Shown piece after piece: positions 54,862 through 64,000 of a DNA stretch of 64,000 nt (positions are counted from its first letter, which is position 1; every line of letters begins with the position of its first letter). A program made the position numbers and the translations under genes. The DNA is from Paucimonas sp. (lineage in GTDB: Bacteria > Pseudomonadota > Gammaproteobacteria > Pseudomonadales > Pseudomonadaceae): NCBI GenBank assembly GCA_031253995.1, contig JAIRVG010000054.1:110321-174320 (forward strand). Reading direction: 5' to 3'. The notes beneath the pieces are model-generated. The model ran no database searches and was not told the origin of the DNA. It worked only from the letters and a program-made list of their open reading frames with translations.

Positions 54862-56262
54862 CTAGCGCGAAACCACCTGCCAGCCCCCACCCAACGCCTT
54901 GTACAAAGCCACGCTCCCCTGCACCCGAGCCAGCCGCAACTGCACCTGCTGATCCTGCGCCTGATACAAGGTCCGCTGCGTCTCCAGCACCGTGAGCAAG
55001 GTCTCCGCCCCCGCCCGATAACGACTCTCCGCCAGCTCGAACGCCGTCCGCGCCTGGCGCACTTCCTCGTCCTGCCACTGCCGCTGGCGGTCCACGCCTG
55101 CGATGCCGTTCAACGCCTTCTCCACATCGCCAAAACCCGCCACGATGCTGCCGCGATACACCTCCAGCAGCTCCTCCTGCGTGGCCCGGGCCTTGTCCCG
55201 TTCGGCACCGAGACGACCATTGTCGAAGATCGGCGCCGCGAGCCCGGCGGTCAGGCTGTAGTAGGGACTGCGCAGCAACTGGTCGAACACCTGCGCCCCC
55301 GATCCGAGGTCTGCGCCCAATGTCAGGCTCGGCAACATCGCCGCCCGCGCTACCTGGACATTGGCCCGGGCCGCAGCCAGCCGTGCCTCGGCGGCGGCAA
55401 TATCCGGCCGCCGGCTGAGCAGGTCGCTGGGCACGCCCGTGCCGATCTGCGGCCAGTGGATGGCGGCGAAGGCTTCGCGGCTTGCCGGCAGTTGCTGTAC
55501 CGGTTCGCCGAGCAGGGTCGCCAGGGTGATGCGGGTGTCCTGCAACTGCTGTTCGAGGAAGGGCACCTGGCGCTCCTGGGCCGCCACCAGGCTACGCTGC
55601 TGGGCCAGCTCCAGCGCGGTTGCGGAACCCGCGTCATGCCGGGTCTGCACCACCTTCAGCACGTCGCGGGCGTTGGTCAGGTTGAGCCGGGCAATGCTGA
55701 TCTGCTCGACCAGCGCCAGGCTCTGCAGGTAGCTGCTGGCGACGCCGCTGAACAGGGTCAGCTCCACGGTCTGGCGGTCGAAGCGGCTGGCGTCGAGGCT
55801 GTGCAGGGCGCTGTCGCGGGCCGCGGCCTTGCCACCCCAGAAGTCCACTTCATAGCTGGCGCTGAGGCGGGTGCCGTAGGTGGTGTAGGTGCGTTCGCTG
55901 CGGCTGGCATCGATACCGTTGTAGCCGCTGCCGTGCAACAGGCGCTGGCGGCTGGCGTCGAGGCCGAACTTCACTTCTGGCAGCAGCGGCGCGCCAGCGA
56001 TCACCGCACTGGCCTGGGCCTGGCGGACGCGGGCCATGGCCGCAGCGAGGTCGAAGCTGTTGGCCCGCGCCTGCTCGATCAAGGCATCGAGTTGCGGGCT
56101 GGCGAAGGCCTGCCACCACGGCCCGTCGGCGATGGGTGAGGGGGCTGTTGCGCCTTGCCACTGCGCTGGGGCGGGCGGCAAGCCAGCGTCCGGTTCATGG
56201 CTGGAGCAGGCGGCGAGCAGCACGCAGAGGGACAGGAGGCTGAGACGGCTGGGCACTTTCAT
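54862..56262 (-). CDS. opmQ: Outer-membrane channel OpmQ of the PvdRT-OpmQ efflux system
   Basis: 466 residues, a TolC/NodT-type outer-membrane factor. The lipoprotein signal LSLLSLCVLLAACSS gives an acylated Cys. Two repeats of long helical and beta segments follow (QLDALIEQARANSFDLAAAM, ASYEVDFWGGKAAARDS, and the second-repeat GLAAPIFDNGRLGAERD). It is the tunnel for pyoverdine export and recycling. It lies 3 bases after pvdT. Confidence 0.9.
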   Translation of the reverse strand: MKVPSRLSLLSLCVLLAACSSHEPDAGLPPAPAQWQGATAPSPIADGPWWQAFASPQLDALIEQARANSFDLAAAMARVRQAQASAVIAGAPLLPEVKFGLDASRQRLLHGSGYNGIDASRSERTYTTYGTRLSASYEVDFWGGKAAARDSALHSLDASRFDRQTVELTLFSGVASSYLQSLALVEQISIARLNLTNARDVLKVVQTRHDAGSATALELAQQRSLVAAQERQVPFLEQQLQDTRITLATLLGEPVQQLPASREAFAAIHWPQIGTGVPSDLLSRRPDIAAAEARLAAARANVQVARAAMLPSLTLGADLGSGAQVFDQLLRSPYYSLTAGLAAPIFDNGRLGAERDKARATQEELLEVYRGSIVAGFGDVEKALNGIAGVDRQRQWQDEEVRQARTAFELAESRYRAGAETLLTVLETQRTLYQAQDQQVQLRLARVQGSVALYKALGGGWQVVSR

Positions 56263-56265
56263 CGA

Positions 56266-58233
56266 TTATTCGCTTGTCAGGGCTTTGACCGGATCCATCC
56301 GCGCCGCCTTGCGGGCCGGCATGAAACCGAACACCACGCCGGTCATCACGGCGCAGGTGAAGGCGCCGAGCACGGCGCCAAGGGAGAAGGCCACGGCGAT
56401 ATCCGCCAGCATCAGCCCGCCGCCGATCAGCGCGGCGAGGACGATGCCGGTGACGCCGCCGACCATCGACAGCAACACCGCCTCGGTGAGGAACTGGCGC
56501 AGGATGTCGCGCTGGCGCGCGCCGGTGGCCATGCGGATGCCGATCTCGCGGGTGCGTTCGCGCACGGTCATGAGCATGATGTTCATCACCCCGATGCCGC
56601 CCACCAGCAGGGAAATCGCGGCAATGGCACCGAGCATCAGCGACAGGGTGTTCTGCGTGCGTGCCTCGGCCTGGATCAGCGCGGCGAAGTTGGTCAGCTC
56701 GTAGTCCTGCTTGCCGTGGTGCAGCTTGCGCATCAGGTGGTCGATGGCCGCTTCGGTTTCCTTCACTCGCGCCGAGTCGGCGGCGGCGATGGTCACGTAT
56801 TCCGGGTCGCGGCTGCCGAACAGGCGGATCGAGGCGGCGGAGTAGGGCACCACGATGCGGCTGTCGCTGTCGGTGTCGCCCGAACTGGCGCCCTTGGCGA
56901 CCAGGATGCCGAGGACCTGGAATGGCACGTTGCCGACCAGGATGTACTGGCCGATGGGGTTGCGATCGCCGAACAGCTTCTCCTTGACCTTCGGCCCGAT
57001 CACCGCCACCGAGGCGGCGGCGCGCTCGTCGGCGTCGGTGAAGAAGCTGCCCTCGGCCACCGGCCAGTTGAAGATCTCCGGGAAGAAGGTGTTGTTGCCA
57101 CCGACGTAGAAGGTGCCGCTGGCGTTGCCGTAGCGCACGCTCAGCTCGCTGCCGATCACCGGCATGATCTTCTTCACCTGGGGCAGGCCGGACAGTGCCT
57201 CGACATCGTCCAGGGTAACGATGCCCGCCGGGGCGTGCAGGCTGGCCGGCTTGCCGCTGAGGTAGAGGATGTTCGAGCCGAACGCGGCCATCTGCGCCAC
57301 CACCTGGCGCTTGCTGCCTTCGCCCACCGCCAGCATGACCACCACCGAGGCGACGCCGATGACGATGCCGAGCAGGGTCAGCGCGGTGCGGAAACGGTTG
57401 ATCCACATCACCCGCCAGGCGGCTTGCAGGGCTTCCAGCAACTCGCCCTTCCAGGCGCCGCGGCGGGTTGCGCCGCGGTCCAGGTGCTGGCGCAGTTCCT
57501 CGGCCTGCGGGCCGGCTTTGTGCACGGGCTGGCGTGGCTTTTGGTCTTTCGCCGAATCGCTGATCACCAGCCCGTCGCGGATCTCGATGACCCGTTGCGC
57601 ACGGGCGGCGACCTCGCGGTCGTGGGTGATGAGGATGATCACGTGGCCCTGGCTGGCCAGTTCGTCGAGCAGGGCCATGACCTCGGCGCCGCTGTGGCTG
57701 TCGAGGGCGCCGGTGGGTTCGTCGGCGAGGATGATGTGCCCGCCGTTCATCAGCGCGCGGGCGATGGACACCCGCTGCTGCTGCCCGCCCGACAACTGGT
57801 GCGGGCGGTTGCCGGTACGCTCGCCGAGGCCCAGGCGCGCCAGCAGGGCGGCGGCGCGGGCGTGGCGCTCCTCGGCCGGTGTGCCGGCATAGATCGCCGG
57901 CATCTCCACGTTCTCCTGGGCCGAGCCGGAAGCGATCAGGTGGTAGCCCTGGAACACGAAGCCGAAGGCCTCGCGGCGCAGCCAGGCCAGTTCGTCGCTG
58001 TCCAGTTCGGCGACATCCTTGCCGGCGAACAGGTATTGGCCGCTGGTAGGGCGGTCGAGGCAGCCGAGGATGTTCATCAGCGTCGACTTGCCGGAACCGG
58101 AGGCGCCGACGATGGCGACGAACTCGCCGGGATGGATGGACAGGTCGATGCCGCGCACCACCTCGACTTTCGGCGTGTCGACGCCGCCGTAGGATTTGCG
58201 GATATCACGTAGCTCGATCAGGGGCGTGCTCAT
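56266..58233 (-). CDS. pvdT: MacB-type ABC transporter PvdT
   Basis: 655 residues: an N-terminal ABC ATPase fused to a MacB membrane part. Walker [10 protein letters not shown], signature [13 protein letters not shown], Walker [12 protein letters not shown]. Then a membrane helix (about 280-300), the large periplasmic MacB core, and three C-terminal helices with [20 protein letters not shown]. With PvdR and OpmQ it moves pyoverdine from periplasm to outside. Its start is immediately adjacent to the pvdR stop. Confidence 0.93.
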   Translation of the reverse strand: MSTPLIELRDIRKSYGGVDTPKVEVVRGIDLSIHPGEFVAIVGASGSGKSTLMNILGCLDRPTSGQYLFAGKDVAELDSDELAWLRREAFGFVFQGYHLIASGSAQENVEMPAIYAGTPAEERHARAAALLARLGLGERTGNRPHQLSGGQQQRVSIARALMNGGHIILADEPTGALDSHSGAEVMALLDELASQGHVIILITHDREVAARAQRVIEIRDGLVISDSAKDQKPRQPVHKAGPQAEELRQHLDRGATRRGAWKGELLEALQAAWRVMWINRFRTALTLLGIVIGVASVVVMLAVGEGSKRQVVAQMAAFGSNILYLSGKPASLHAPAGIVTLDDVEALSGLPQVKKIMPVIGSELSVRYGNASGTFYVGGNNTFFPEIFNWPVAEGSFFTDADERAAASVAVIGPKVKEKLFGDRNPIGQYILVGNVPFQVLGILVAKGASSGDTDSDSRIVVPYSAASIRLFGSRDPEYVTIAAADSARVKETEAAIDHLMRKLHHGKQDYELTNFAALIQAEARTQNTLSLMLGAIAAISLLVGGIGVMNIMLMTVRERTREIGIRMATGARQRDILRQFLTEAVLLSMVGGVTGIVLAALIGGGLMLADIAVAFSLGAVLGAFTCAVMTGVVFGFMPARKAARMDPVKALTSE

Positions 58234-59409
58234 TCAACCCCCGCTGGCGACTGGCGCGCCGATCAGCAGTTGCTCGCCTTCGGCCAGGCCGTCGAGCACC
58301 TCTACCCGCAGGCGGTCGCTGAGGCCGGTGCGCACGTGGCGCTGCTCGATGCGTCCGTCGCGACCGACCACCTGGACCAGGCGTCGGTCGGGCTGATCGC
58401 CGTCGTCCTCCAGGGCAGCCAGTGGCGCGGTCAGCACGGCGCTGGCCTGGCCGGCGACGAAGAACACCTGGGCGGTCATTTCCGCCATCAAGCTGTTGTC
58501 CGGGTTGTCGACGTCGAGCAGCACGGTGTACAGCACCACCTTGCCGGTGCTGCCGCCACTGCCGCTGGAGGATCCGCCGCCACTGCTCTGCATGCTCGGG
58601 TCGAGGGGCTTGGGCGGGATCGGCAAAATCTGCCGCACCGTGCTGAGCCAGCGCCGCTTGCCGCCGGCGAGGGTGGTGAAATAGGCCTGCATGCCCGGTT
58701 TGACATGACCGATGTCCGCCTCGGACACCTGGGCCCAGACGGTCATCGGCGACAGCTTCGCGATACGCAGGATCAGCGGCGTCTGCTGCTGGGCGTTGAG
58801 GGTCTGGCCCTCGCGGGCGTCCACCGCGACCACGGTGCCGGACATCGGCGCGTAGATCCGCGTGTAGCCCAATTCCGCCTCGTCGCTGCGCAGGCTGGCC
58901 TGGGCCTGGAGGATCTGGGCGCGGTACATGTCGATGCGCGCCTGGGTCACCTTGAGCTGGGCGCGGGCGGTCTGCACGTCTTCCTCGCGGGTGGCGCCGC
59001 CAGCGGCCAGGCTTTGCTGGCGTTTGTACTGCTGCTCGGCGAGGGTGTACTGGGCTTGCTGTTCAGCCAGTTGGGCCTTGAGGTTGTCGATGGAATAGCG
59101 TCCGGCATCGAGCCTGGCCTGCTGGGTCGAAGGATCGATTTCCACCAGCAACTGGCCTTCCCGAACCTGATCGCCGGGCTCCACGTGCAGTTTGCGGATC
59201 TGTCCCGAGGCCTGGGCACCTACGTCGACATAGCGCCGTGGCTGCAGGGTGCCGAGGGCGGTCACGCTGCTCTCGATATCGCCACGGGTGACCGCGACGG
59301 TGCTCAGCGGGTCATGGCCCGGCAGGGCTTTCCAGGCCACCAGGGCACCAAGGGCGGCCAGGCCGAGGGCGCAGATCAGCAGGCGGCGTTTGAAAGTCGG
59401 ACGTCTCAT
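58234..59409 (-). CDS. pvdR: Periplasmic adaptor PvdR (MacA-like)
   Basis: 391 residues. N-terminal anchor (LLICALGLAALGALVAW), lipoyl half-motifs and a helical hairpin (DNLKAQLAEQQAQYTLAEQQ ... TREEDVQTARAQLK), then beta-barrel and membrane-proximal domains. A Gly/Ser-rich loop (SSGGGSSSGSGGS, about 272-284) interrupts the barrel region. First gene of the pvdR-pvdT-opmQ operon, with a PvdS box directly upstream. Confidence 0.92.
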   Translation of the reverse strand: MRRPTFKRRLLICALGLAALGALVAWKALPGHDPLSTVAVTRGDIESSVTALGTLQPRRYVDVGAQASGQIRKLHVEPGDQVREGQLLVEIDPSTQQARLDAGRYSIDNLKAQLAEQQAQYTLAEQQYKRQQSLAAGGATREEDVQTARAQLKVTQARIDMYRAQILQAQASLRSDEAELGYTRIYAPMSGTVVAVDAREGQTLNAQQQTPLILRIAKLSPMTVWAQVSEADIGHVKPGMQAYFTTLAGGKRRWLSTVRQILPIPPKPLDPSMQSSGGGSSSGSGGSTGKVVLYTVLLDVDNPDNSLMAEMTAQVFFVAGQASAVLTAPLAALEDDGDQPDRRLVQVVGRDGRIEQRHVRTGLSDRLRVEVLDGLAEGEQLLIGAPVASGG

Positions 59410-59448
59410 GCGGGGTTCCAGCCAGAGGGATTGGAGGCTCCCAGGTAG

Positions 59449-59472
59449 ACGAGAGGCCCATGCCTTAATTTA
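59449..59472 (-). promoter_or_regulatory. PvdS-dependent promoter of pvdR
   Basis: On the minus strand TAAAT (59472-59468) and CGT (59451-59449) are separated by 16 bases. It lies 39 bases before the pvdR start. The rest of the 329-base gap to 59738 holds a CGATATATCG palindrome (59562-59571) and presumably the promoter of the divergent gene, but no coding region. Confidence 0.85.
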
Positions 59473-59738
59473 CCCGCGGGGCGGCGGGCGCCCGGGCGGA
59501 GAGGGTGGGCATGTTACGGCGAAACATTCAAATACGTGTGAGAACCATTTACAGATACCCGATATATCGTTTCGGATGGAACGAAGCGGCAATCCGCTAC
59601 TTCAACAAATTCTTGACGCTTCCTTGATTTCCGCCGGTTTCCCGTCAACTATCAAGTGAAGCTCCCAGGAAATGCGCCCCGGCGCGGCTGTCTTGACCAA
59701 GGATCGTTCCCCCAAACCACCGTACCTGGTCAACGACG

Positions 59739-60221
59739 ATGCCCGACAAATCCTTGCGAATCCTGCTGGCCGATGCGCATCCGATGCAGCTCATGCAGCT
59801 GGAGAAGATGCTCAACGGCATGGGTTACTTCCGCATCGCCCCGGTCCAGTCCTTCGAAGACCTGCAGCACCTGGTGCAGAACGCCTTGCTGCCGTTCAAC
59901 CTGCTGATCGGCAATATCGACCTGGCCAGTCATGCCGGGGTCGACCTGGAGCGCTTCTGCCGGGTCAACGTGCAGATCCAGCATGCGCTGCTGTACGAGT
60001 CGCAGCACCTGAAGATGCCGCCGGTCCCGCCGGGTCAGCGCCAGGCGGTGAGCATCAGCCTGCCCAAGGTGCCGGATGACGAGACCCTGCATGCCTTCAT
60101 GGCGCTGGTGGATGCGCCGCGGGTGATCGGCCAGCTGCCCCATCCTCCGGGCAAGGCGCTGCGGGTTTCTGCCAGGCGCTCGCACAACTTCGGCCACACG
60201 GTGTTTTCCCGTCCTTCTTGA
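59739..60221 (+). CDS. Degenerate receiver-domain protein beside pvdR
   Basis: 160 residues. The first ~120 have the CheY-like pattern (RILLADAHPMQLMQLEKMLN, then a hydrophobic strand FNLLIGNIDLA). At the phosphoacceptor position Asn59 stands where Asp is expected, and only one acidic residue (Asp12) remains in the first loop. The C-terminal 40 residues are basic and disordered. There is no output domain. It is likely a pseudo-receiver that binds a partner without phosphorylation; role unknown. Confidence 0.75.
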   Translation: MPDKSLRILLADAHPMQLMQLEKMLNGMGYFRIAPVQSFEDLQHLVQNALLPFNLLIGNIDLASHAGVDLERFCRVNVQIQHALLYESQHLKMPPVPPGQRQAVSISLPKVPDDETLHAFMALVDAPRVIGQLPHPPGKALRVSARRSHNFGHTVFSRPS

Positions 60222-60316
60222 GGCGCCTGCGTGGCGCTGCATTTTTGATATGCTCTGCCCCCTCGTTCAGGCGCGCCCGGCGGCGCGCGGTCCCGTTCAT
60301 TCCTGCGGAAACCCCT

Positions 60317-61627
60317 ATGACTGCCAACGATTCCGCGCGGCTCTCGCGCGGCGACCACAAGACCCTTGGCCTCGCGGCCCTGGGCGGTGCGCTGGAGATC
60401 TACGACTTCATCATCTTCGTGTTCTTCGCCCTGACCTTGAGCCAGCTGTTCTTCCCGCCGGAAATGCCCGAGTGGCTGCGCTTGCTGCAAAGCTTCGGGA
60501 TTTTCGTTACCGGTTACCTGGCGCGGCCGCTGGGCGGCATCCTCATGGCCCACTTCGCCGACCACCTGGGGCGCAAGAAGGTGTTCAGCCTGAGCATCCT
60601 GATGATGGCCCTGCCGTGTCTGCTGATCGGCCTCATGCCGACCTATGCCGAGATCGGTTATGCCGCGCCGCTGATCCTTCTGGCCCTGCGCATCCTCCAG
60701 GGCGCTGCGGTGGGCGGCGAGGTACCGAGCGCCTGGACCTTCGTCGCCGAGCACGCGCCCGTGGGACGTCGCGGTTATGCCCTGGGCTTTCTCCAGGCGG
60801 GGTTGACCTTCGGCTACCTGCTGGGTGCCCTCACCGCGACCTTGCTGGCTCGTCTGTACACCCCCGAGGAAATCCTCGCCTACGCCTGGCGGTATCCGTT
60901 CCTGCTGGGCGGGGTGTTCGGCGTTATCGGCGTGTGGCTGCGCCGCTGGCTCAGCGAGACCCCGGTGTTCCTTGCCCTGGCCGAGCAGCGCAACGACAGG
61001 CCGGTGGAGTTTTCCCTGCGCGCCGTGCTGCGCGAGCATCGTCGGGCGCTGATCCCGGCGGCGCTGTTGACCTGCGTGCTGACCTCGGCGGTGGTGGTGC
61101 TGGTGGTGATCACGCCGACGGTGATGCAGCAGCGCTTCGGCATGGCGGCCGGACAGACCTTCGCACTCAGCAGCATCGGCATCGTCTTCCTCAATATCGG
61201 TTGCGTGCTGGCCGGCATGCTGGTGGACCGCATCGGCGCCTGGCGCGCGCTGATCCTGTATTCGCTGCTGCTGCCGCTGGGCATCGGCGCGCTGTATGGC
61301 AGCCTGGTGGCGGGTTGGGACACGGTAGGCGTCGCCTACGCCCTGGCCGGCCTGGCCTGCGGTGTGGTGGGGGTGGTGCCGTCGGTGATGGTCGGCCTGT
61401 TCCCGGCGCGGATCCGGGTGTCGGGGATTTCCTTTACCTACAACGTGGCCTATGCGTTGTGGGCGAGCACCACGCCGTTGATGCTGATCGCGCTGATGCC
61501 CTGGAGTCCTTGGGTTTGTGTCGGATTCTGTGCGGTGATGGGATTTGTCGGGATAATGACGGCGTTGTATTTCAGCGGGCGGGAGCGTCTCTGCGCGGAA
61601 GAAGACCTGGCCCTGGCCAACAACTGA
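60317..61627 (+). CDS. MFS transporter, metabolite:proton symporter type
   Basis: 436 residues from the ATG at 60317. Twelve membrane helices, with the MHS-family start LAALGGALEIYDFIIFVFFA, the loop 2-3 motif HFADHLGRKKVFSLSI and the GGEVPSAWTFVAEHAPVGRR loop. This family includes ProP, KgtP and ShiA. The substrate cannot be told; its neighbours give no clue. It converges on etfD with a shared terminator. Confidence 0.9.
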   Translation: MTANDSARLSRGDHKTLGLAALGGALEIYDFIIFVFFALTLSQLFFPPEMPEWLRLLQSFGIFVTGYLARPLGGILMAHFADHLGRKKVFSLSILMMALPCLLIGLMPTYAEIGYAAPLILLALRILQGAAVGGEVPSAWTFVAEHAPVGRRGYALGFLQAGLTFGYLLGALTATLLARLYTPEEILAYAWRYPFLLGGVFGVIGVWLRRWLSETPVFLALAEQRNDRPVEFSLRAVLREHRRALIPAALLTCVLTSAVVVLVVITPTVMQQRFGMAAGQTFALSSIGIVFLNIGCVLAGMLVDRIGAWRALILYSLLLPLGIGALYGSLVAGWDTVGVAYALAGLACGVVGVVPSVMVGLFPARIRVSGISFTYNVAYALWASTTPLMLIALMPWSPWVCVGFCAVMGFVGIMTALYFSGRERLCAEEDLALANN

Positions 61628-61666
61628 AACCGAGAACGCGGCTCAGGGCCGCGTCACCCTGAAATG

Positions 61667-61692
61667 AAAAGCCCCTCATGCGAGGGGCTTTT
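61667..61692. terminator. Bidirectional terminator between the MFS gene and etfD
   Basis: AAAAGCCCCTC and GAGGGGCTTTT form a perfect 11-bp stem with an ATGC loop, with T-runs readable in both directions. Confidence 0.92.
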
Positions 61693-61699
61693 TTTGGGC

Positions 61700-63364
61700 T
61701 TACATATTCGGGTAAGTCGGGCCACCCGCGCCTTCCGGCGTCACCCAGGTGATGTTCTGCGAAGGGTCCTTGATGTCACAGGTCTTGCAGTGCACGCAGT
61801 TCTGGGCGTTGATCTGGAAGCGCTTGCTGCCGTCTTCCTGGGCGACCACCTCGTATACGCCGGCCGGGCAGTAGCGCTGCGCCGGTTCGTCGTACAGCGG
61901 CAGGTTGGTGCCGATCGGGATGCCGGCGTCCGCCAGTTTCAGGTGGCACGGCTGTTCTTCTTCATGGTTGGTGCTGGAGAGGAACACCGAGCTCAGCTTG
62001 TCGAAGCTCAGCTTGCCGTCAGGTTTCGGATAATCGATCTTCTTCGAGTCGGCCGCCAGCTTGAGGCAGGCGTAGTCCGGCTTGGTGTCGTGCAGGGTGA
62101 ACGGCAGCTTGCCGCCGAACCAGTTCTGGTCGACATAGTTGAACGCCGCGCCGAAGATCGGGCCGAACTTGTGCATCGCCGGGCCGAAGTTGCGGCTGGC
62201 GAACAGTTCTTCATGCAGCCAGCTGGCCTTGAACGCGTCGACGTAGCTGTTCAGCTGGTCGCCGCCCTCGCTGCCGGCCAGCAGGGCATCGGCCACCGCT
62301 TCGGCGGCGAGCATGCCGGACTTCATCGCGGTGTGGCTGCCCTTGATCTTGGCGAAGTTCAGGGTGCCGAGGTCGCAACCGATCAGCGCGCCACCATTGA
62401 AGACCATCTTCGGCAGCGAGTTCAGGCCGCCCTTGCAGATGGCACGGGCGCCGTAGCTGATGCGCTTGCCGCCTTCCAGGTATTGCGCGAGCACCGGGTG
62501 GTGCTTGAGGCGCTGGAATTCGTCGAACGGCGACAGGTAGGCATTGGAGTAGGACAGGTCGACGATCAGGCCGACCACCACCTGGTTGTTTTCCAGGTGA
62601 TAAAGGAAGGAACCGCCGGTGTTCTCGTTGCTGGTCACGTCCAGCGGCCAGCCGGCGGTGTGCACCACCAGGCCTTGCTCATGCTTGGCCGGGTCGATTT
62701 CCCAGATTTCCTTGAGGCCGATGCCGTAGTGCTGGGCGTCGGCGTCGCTGTCCAGGTTGAAGCGCTTGATCAGCTGCTTGCCCAGGTGACCGCGGCAGCC
62801 TTCGGCGAACAGGGTGTACTTGCCGCGCAGTTCCATGCCCGGGGTGTACATGCCGTCCTTCGGGTTGCCTTCGCGATCGACACCCATGTCGCCGGTGATG
62901 ATGCCGCGGACCACGCCGTTGTCGTCGAACAGCACTTCCTGGGCGGCGAAGCCCGGGTAGATTTCCACGCCCAGGTTCTCGGCCTGCTGGGCCAGCCAGC
63001 GGCACAGGTTGCCGAGGGAGATGATGTAGTTGCCCTGGTTGTGCATGGTTTTCGGCACGAACAGGTCAGGTACCTTGATCGAGCTGTCGCCGTTCTTCAG
63101 GACGTAGATGTCGTCGCGCTTGACCTCGGTGTTCAGCGGCGCGCCGAGTTCCTTCCAGTCGGGGAACAGTTCGTTCAGGGCGCGCGGCTCGAAGACCGCG
63201 CCGGAGAGGATGTGGGCACCGACCTCGGAGCCTTTCTCGACCACGCAGACGCTGATTTCATTACCGGCTTCGGCGGCCTTCTGCTTCAGTCGGCAGGCGG
63301 CGGACAGGCCCGCCGGGCCTGCGCCGACGACGACCACGTCGAATTCCATGTATTCGCGTTCCAC
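61700..63364 (-). CDS. etfD: Electron transfer flavoprotein-ubiquinone oxidoreductase
   Basis: 554 residues from a GTG at 63364 with AGGAGAG upstream; the frame opens 6 codons earlier at a TTG without a ribosome site. FAD motif VVGAGPAGLSAACRL, membrane-facing ubiquinone region in the middle, and a C-terminal 4Fe-4S ferredoxin domain with CPAGVYEV and NCVHCKTCDIKDP. It passes electrons from ETF (fatty-acid and amino-acid oxidation) to the quinone pool. Divergent from etfB, and probably repressed by PsrA. Confidence 0.96.
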   Translation of the reverse strand: MEREYMEFDVVVVGAGPAGLSAACRLKQKAAEAGNEISVCVVEKGSEVGAHILSGAVFEPRALNELFPDWKELGAPLNTEVKRDDIYVLKNGDSSIKVPDLFVPKTMHNQGNYIISLGNLCRWLAQQAENLGVEIYPGFAAQEVLFDDNGVVRGIITGDMGVDREGNPKDGMYTPGMELRGKYTLFAEGCRGHLGKQLIKRFNLDSDADAQHYGIGLKEIWEIDPAKHEQGLVVHTAGWPLDVTSNENTGGSFLYHLENNQVVVGLIVDLSYSNAYLSPFDEFQRLKHHPVLAQYLEGGKRISYGARAICKGGLNSLPKMVFNGGALIGCDLGTLNFAKIKGSHTAMKSGMLAAEAVADALLAGSEGGDQLNSYVDAFKASWLHEELFASRNFGPAMHKFGPIFGAAFNYVDQNWFGGKLPFTLHDTKPDYACLKLAADSKKIDYPKPDGKLSFDKLSSVFLSSTNHEEEQPCHLKLADAGIPIGTNLPLYDEPAQRYCPAGVYEVVAQEDGSKRFQINAQNCVHCKTCDIKDPSQNITWVTPEGAGGPTYPNM

Positions 63365-63519
63365 AGGTTCTCTCCTACTCAAGGCTCATCAGGTTTTTCT
63401 TTGTAGTGGGTGCAAGGCGGTCACGTCGAAGGGGGCGATTCTGTAGCTTCGGGGGATGACGTACTACACCGCTTTCTCTTGGCCGCGCATTATATCTACA
63501 CCACTTGCGCGGTCCAATA

Positions 63520-63533
63520 CAAACGTTTGTTTG
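63520..63533. promoter_or_regulatory. PsrA-type operator between etfD and etfB
   Basis: CAAAC-GTTT-GTTTG fits the PsrA consensus (G/C)AAAC-N2-4-GTTT(G/C). It is 155 bases from the etfD start and 390 from etfB. PsrA releases DNA on binding long-chain fatty acids. The remaining bases of the 558-base gap show no gene. Confidence 0.7.
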
Positions 63534-63922
63534 AATTTGCCGCAGCCCAGTAAAATCAAAGAGGCGCGGCTGGAAGCTGGCGGTTTTGCCGTATTGACCG
63601 GATTGGGCGTTACGGTCAAGATACGGGCGGTTTTACGCTCGCCGTAGGCTGACCGTCGGATGCAGGAGCACCCCTAAAGACCTGGCAAAGAGCAGGGCAG
63701 TTATGCCAAACCCCGCTGTGTAGTGGAGTTTACACGCCACGACAAGAAATGGCCTTGGGGTTTTGCGATGAAGGGTCGGATCGGGACTGTTCAGTCAGTC
63801 TAAATTCGTCTCGCCGTGATCGTCTTTCGAGGTGACGTTTTTAGAGGTGCCCTTGTACCCACGCGCAATCGCCGGCTTCGGCCCAGGCGACATTCTTTTC
63901 ACCGGAGAGTAACGAGGAATCC

Positions 63923-64000
63923 ATGAAGGTTCTTGTAGCTGTCAAACGAGTGGTCGACTACAACGTCAAGGTTCGCGTCAAGGCGGACAACTCCGGCGTC
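63923..64000 (+). CDS. etfB: Electron transfer flavoprotein beta subunit, N-terminal fragment
   Basis: The first 26 codons, MKVLVAVKRVVDYNVKVRVK followed by ADNSGV, are the conserved start of bacterial EtfB. CGAGGA precedes the ATG. The gene continues past the window. With EtfA it carries electrons to the divergent etfD product. Confidence 0.95.
   Translation, partial: MKVLVAVKRVVDYNVKVRVKADNSGV

Noticed and set aside
63801..63823. TAAAT ... CGT before etfB considered as a PvdS promoter
   Set aside because: The spacing is 15 bases, not 16-17, and etfB is not an iron-starvation gene.

Overview
The window comes from a Pseudomonas chromosome, most likely the P. fluorescens group. It is GC-rich, and its housekeeping gene order (smc-zipA-ligA-ffs, dnaX-ybaB-recR, apt-anr-hemN-cco) is the one I know from P. 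aeruginosa and relatives. It also carries many copies of the Pseudomonas REP sequence (GTGGGAGCTGGCTTGCC and its complement) and a pyoverdine locus.

Layout. (1) 1-5951: the end of smc, zipA, ligA and the 4.5S SRP RNA gene ffs. (2) 5952-28160: about 22 kb of accessory DNA between ffs and dnaX, which are close neighbours in P. aeruginosa as I recall that genome. Its first part (about 5950-12350) is AT-richer. It holds unrecognised genes, a recombinase relic, a truncated IS110-type transposase, two long palindromes, a captured fragment of a nearby SDR gene, and a DUF6124-type gene with a complex inverted-repeat leader. Next come two tandem PAAR / DUF6402-like / small membrane protein modules (12780-14742 and 17415-19374), probably orphan type VI secretion cargo, with an SDR-LysR pair between them and signs of recent duplication. 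The last part (19927-28037) is a tri-/dicarboxylate cluster: LysR regulator, PrpF/GalD-type isomerase, DctA-type and CitMHS-type transporters, OprD-type porin and a chemoreceptor. (3) 28161-31988: dnaX, ybaB, recR, apt. (4) 32045-44042: the micro-aerobic block, with anr, hemN, a TauE/SafE-like membrane protein, ccoS, ccoI, ccoH, ccoG and the cbb3 oxidase operon ccoNOQP. Anr boxes lie in front of hemN, ccoG and possibly ccoN. (5) 44092-46724: hydrolase, ppnP, an exonuclease and a periplasmic binding protein. (6) 46755-60221: pvdS with a Fur box; a dsbG / TlpA-like / dsbD operon with a divergent two-component system; then pvdP and the pvdRT-opmQ efflux genes. Both pvdP and pvdR have a TAAAT-N16-CGT PvdS promoter. 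A degenerate receiver protein follows. (7) 60317-64000: an MFS transporter, etfD (ETF-ubiquinone oxidoreductase) and the start of etfB, with a PsrA-type operator in the divergent region.

How the parts work together. Anr senses low oxygen and should switch on haem synthesis (hemN) and the copper-loading and maturation genes of the cbb3 oxidase. Iron starvation lifts Fur from pvdS, and PvdS then drives pyoverdine maturation (pvdP) and export or recycling (pvdRT-opmQ). The carboxylate cluster couples sensing, outer-membrane entry, inner-membrane uptake and isomerisation of a citrate-like acid. The points most worth a second look are the DUF6124 leader, the palindrome-associated fragment capture at 11.0-11.24 kb, and the duplicated PAAR modules.
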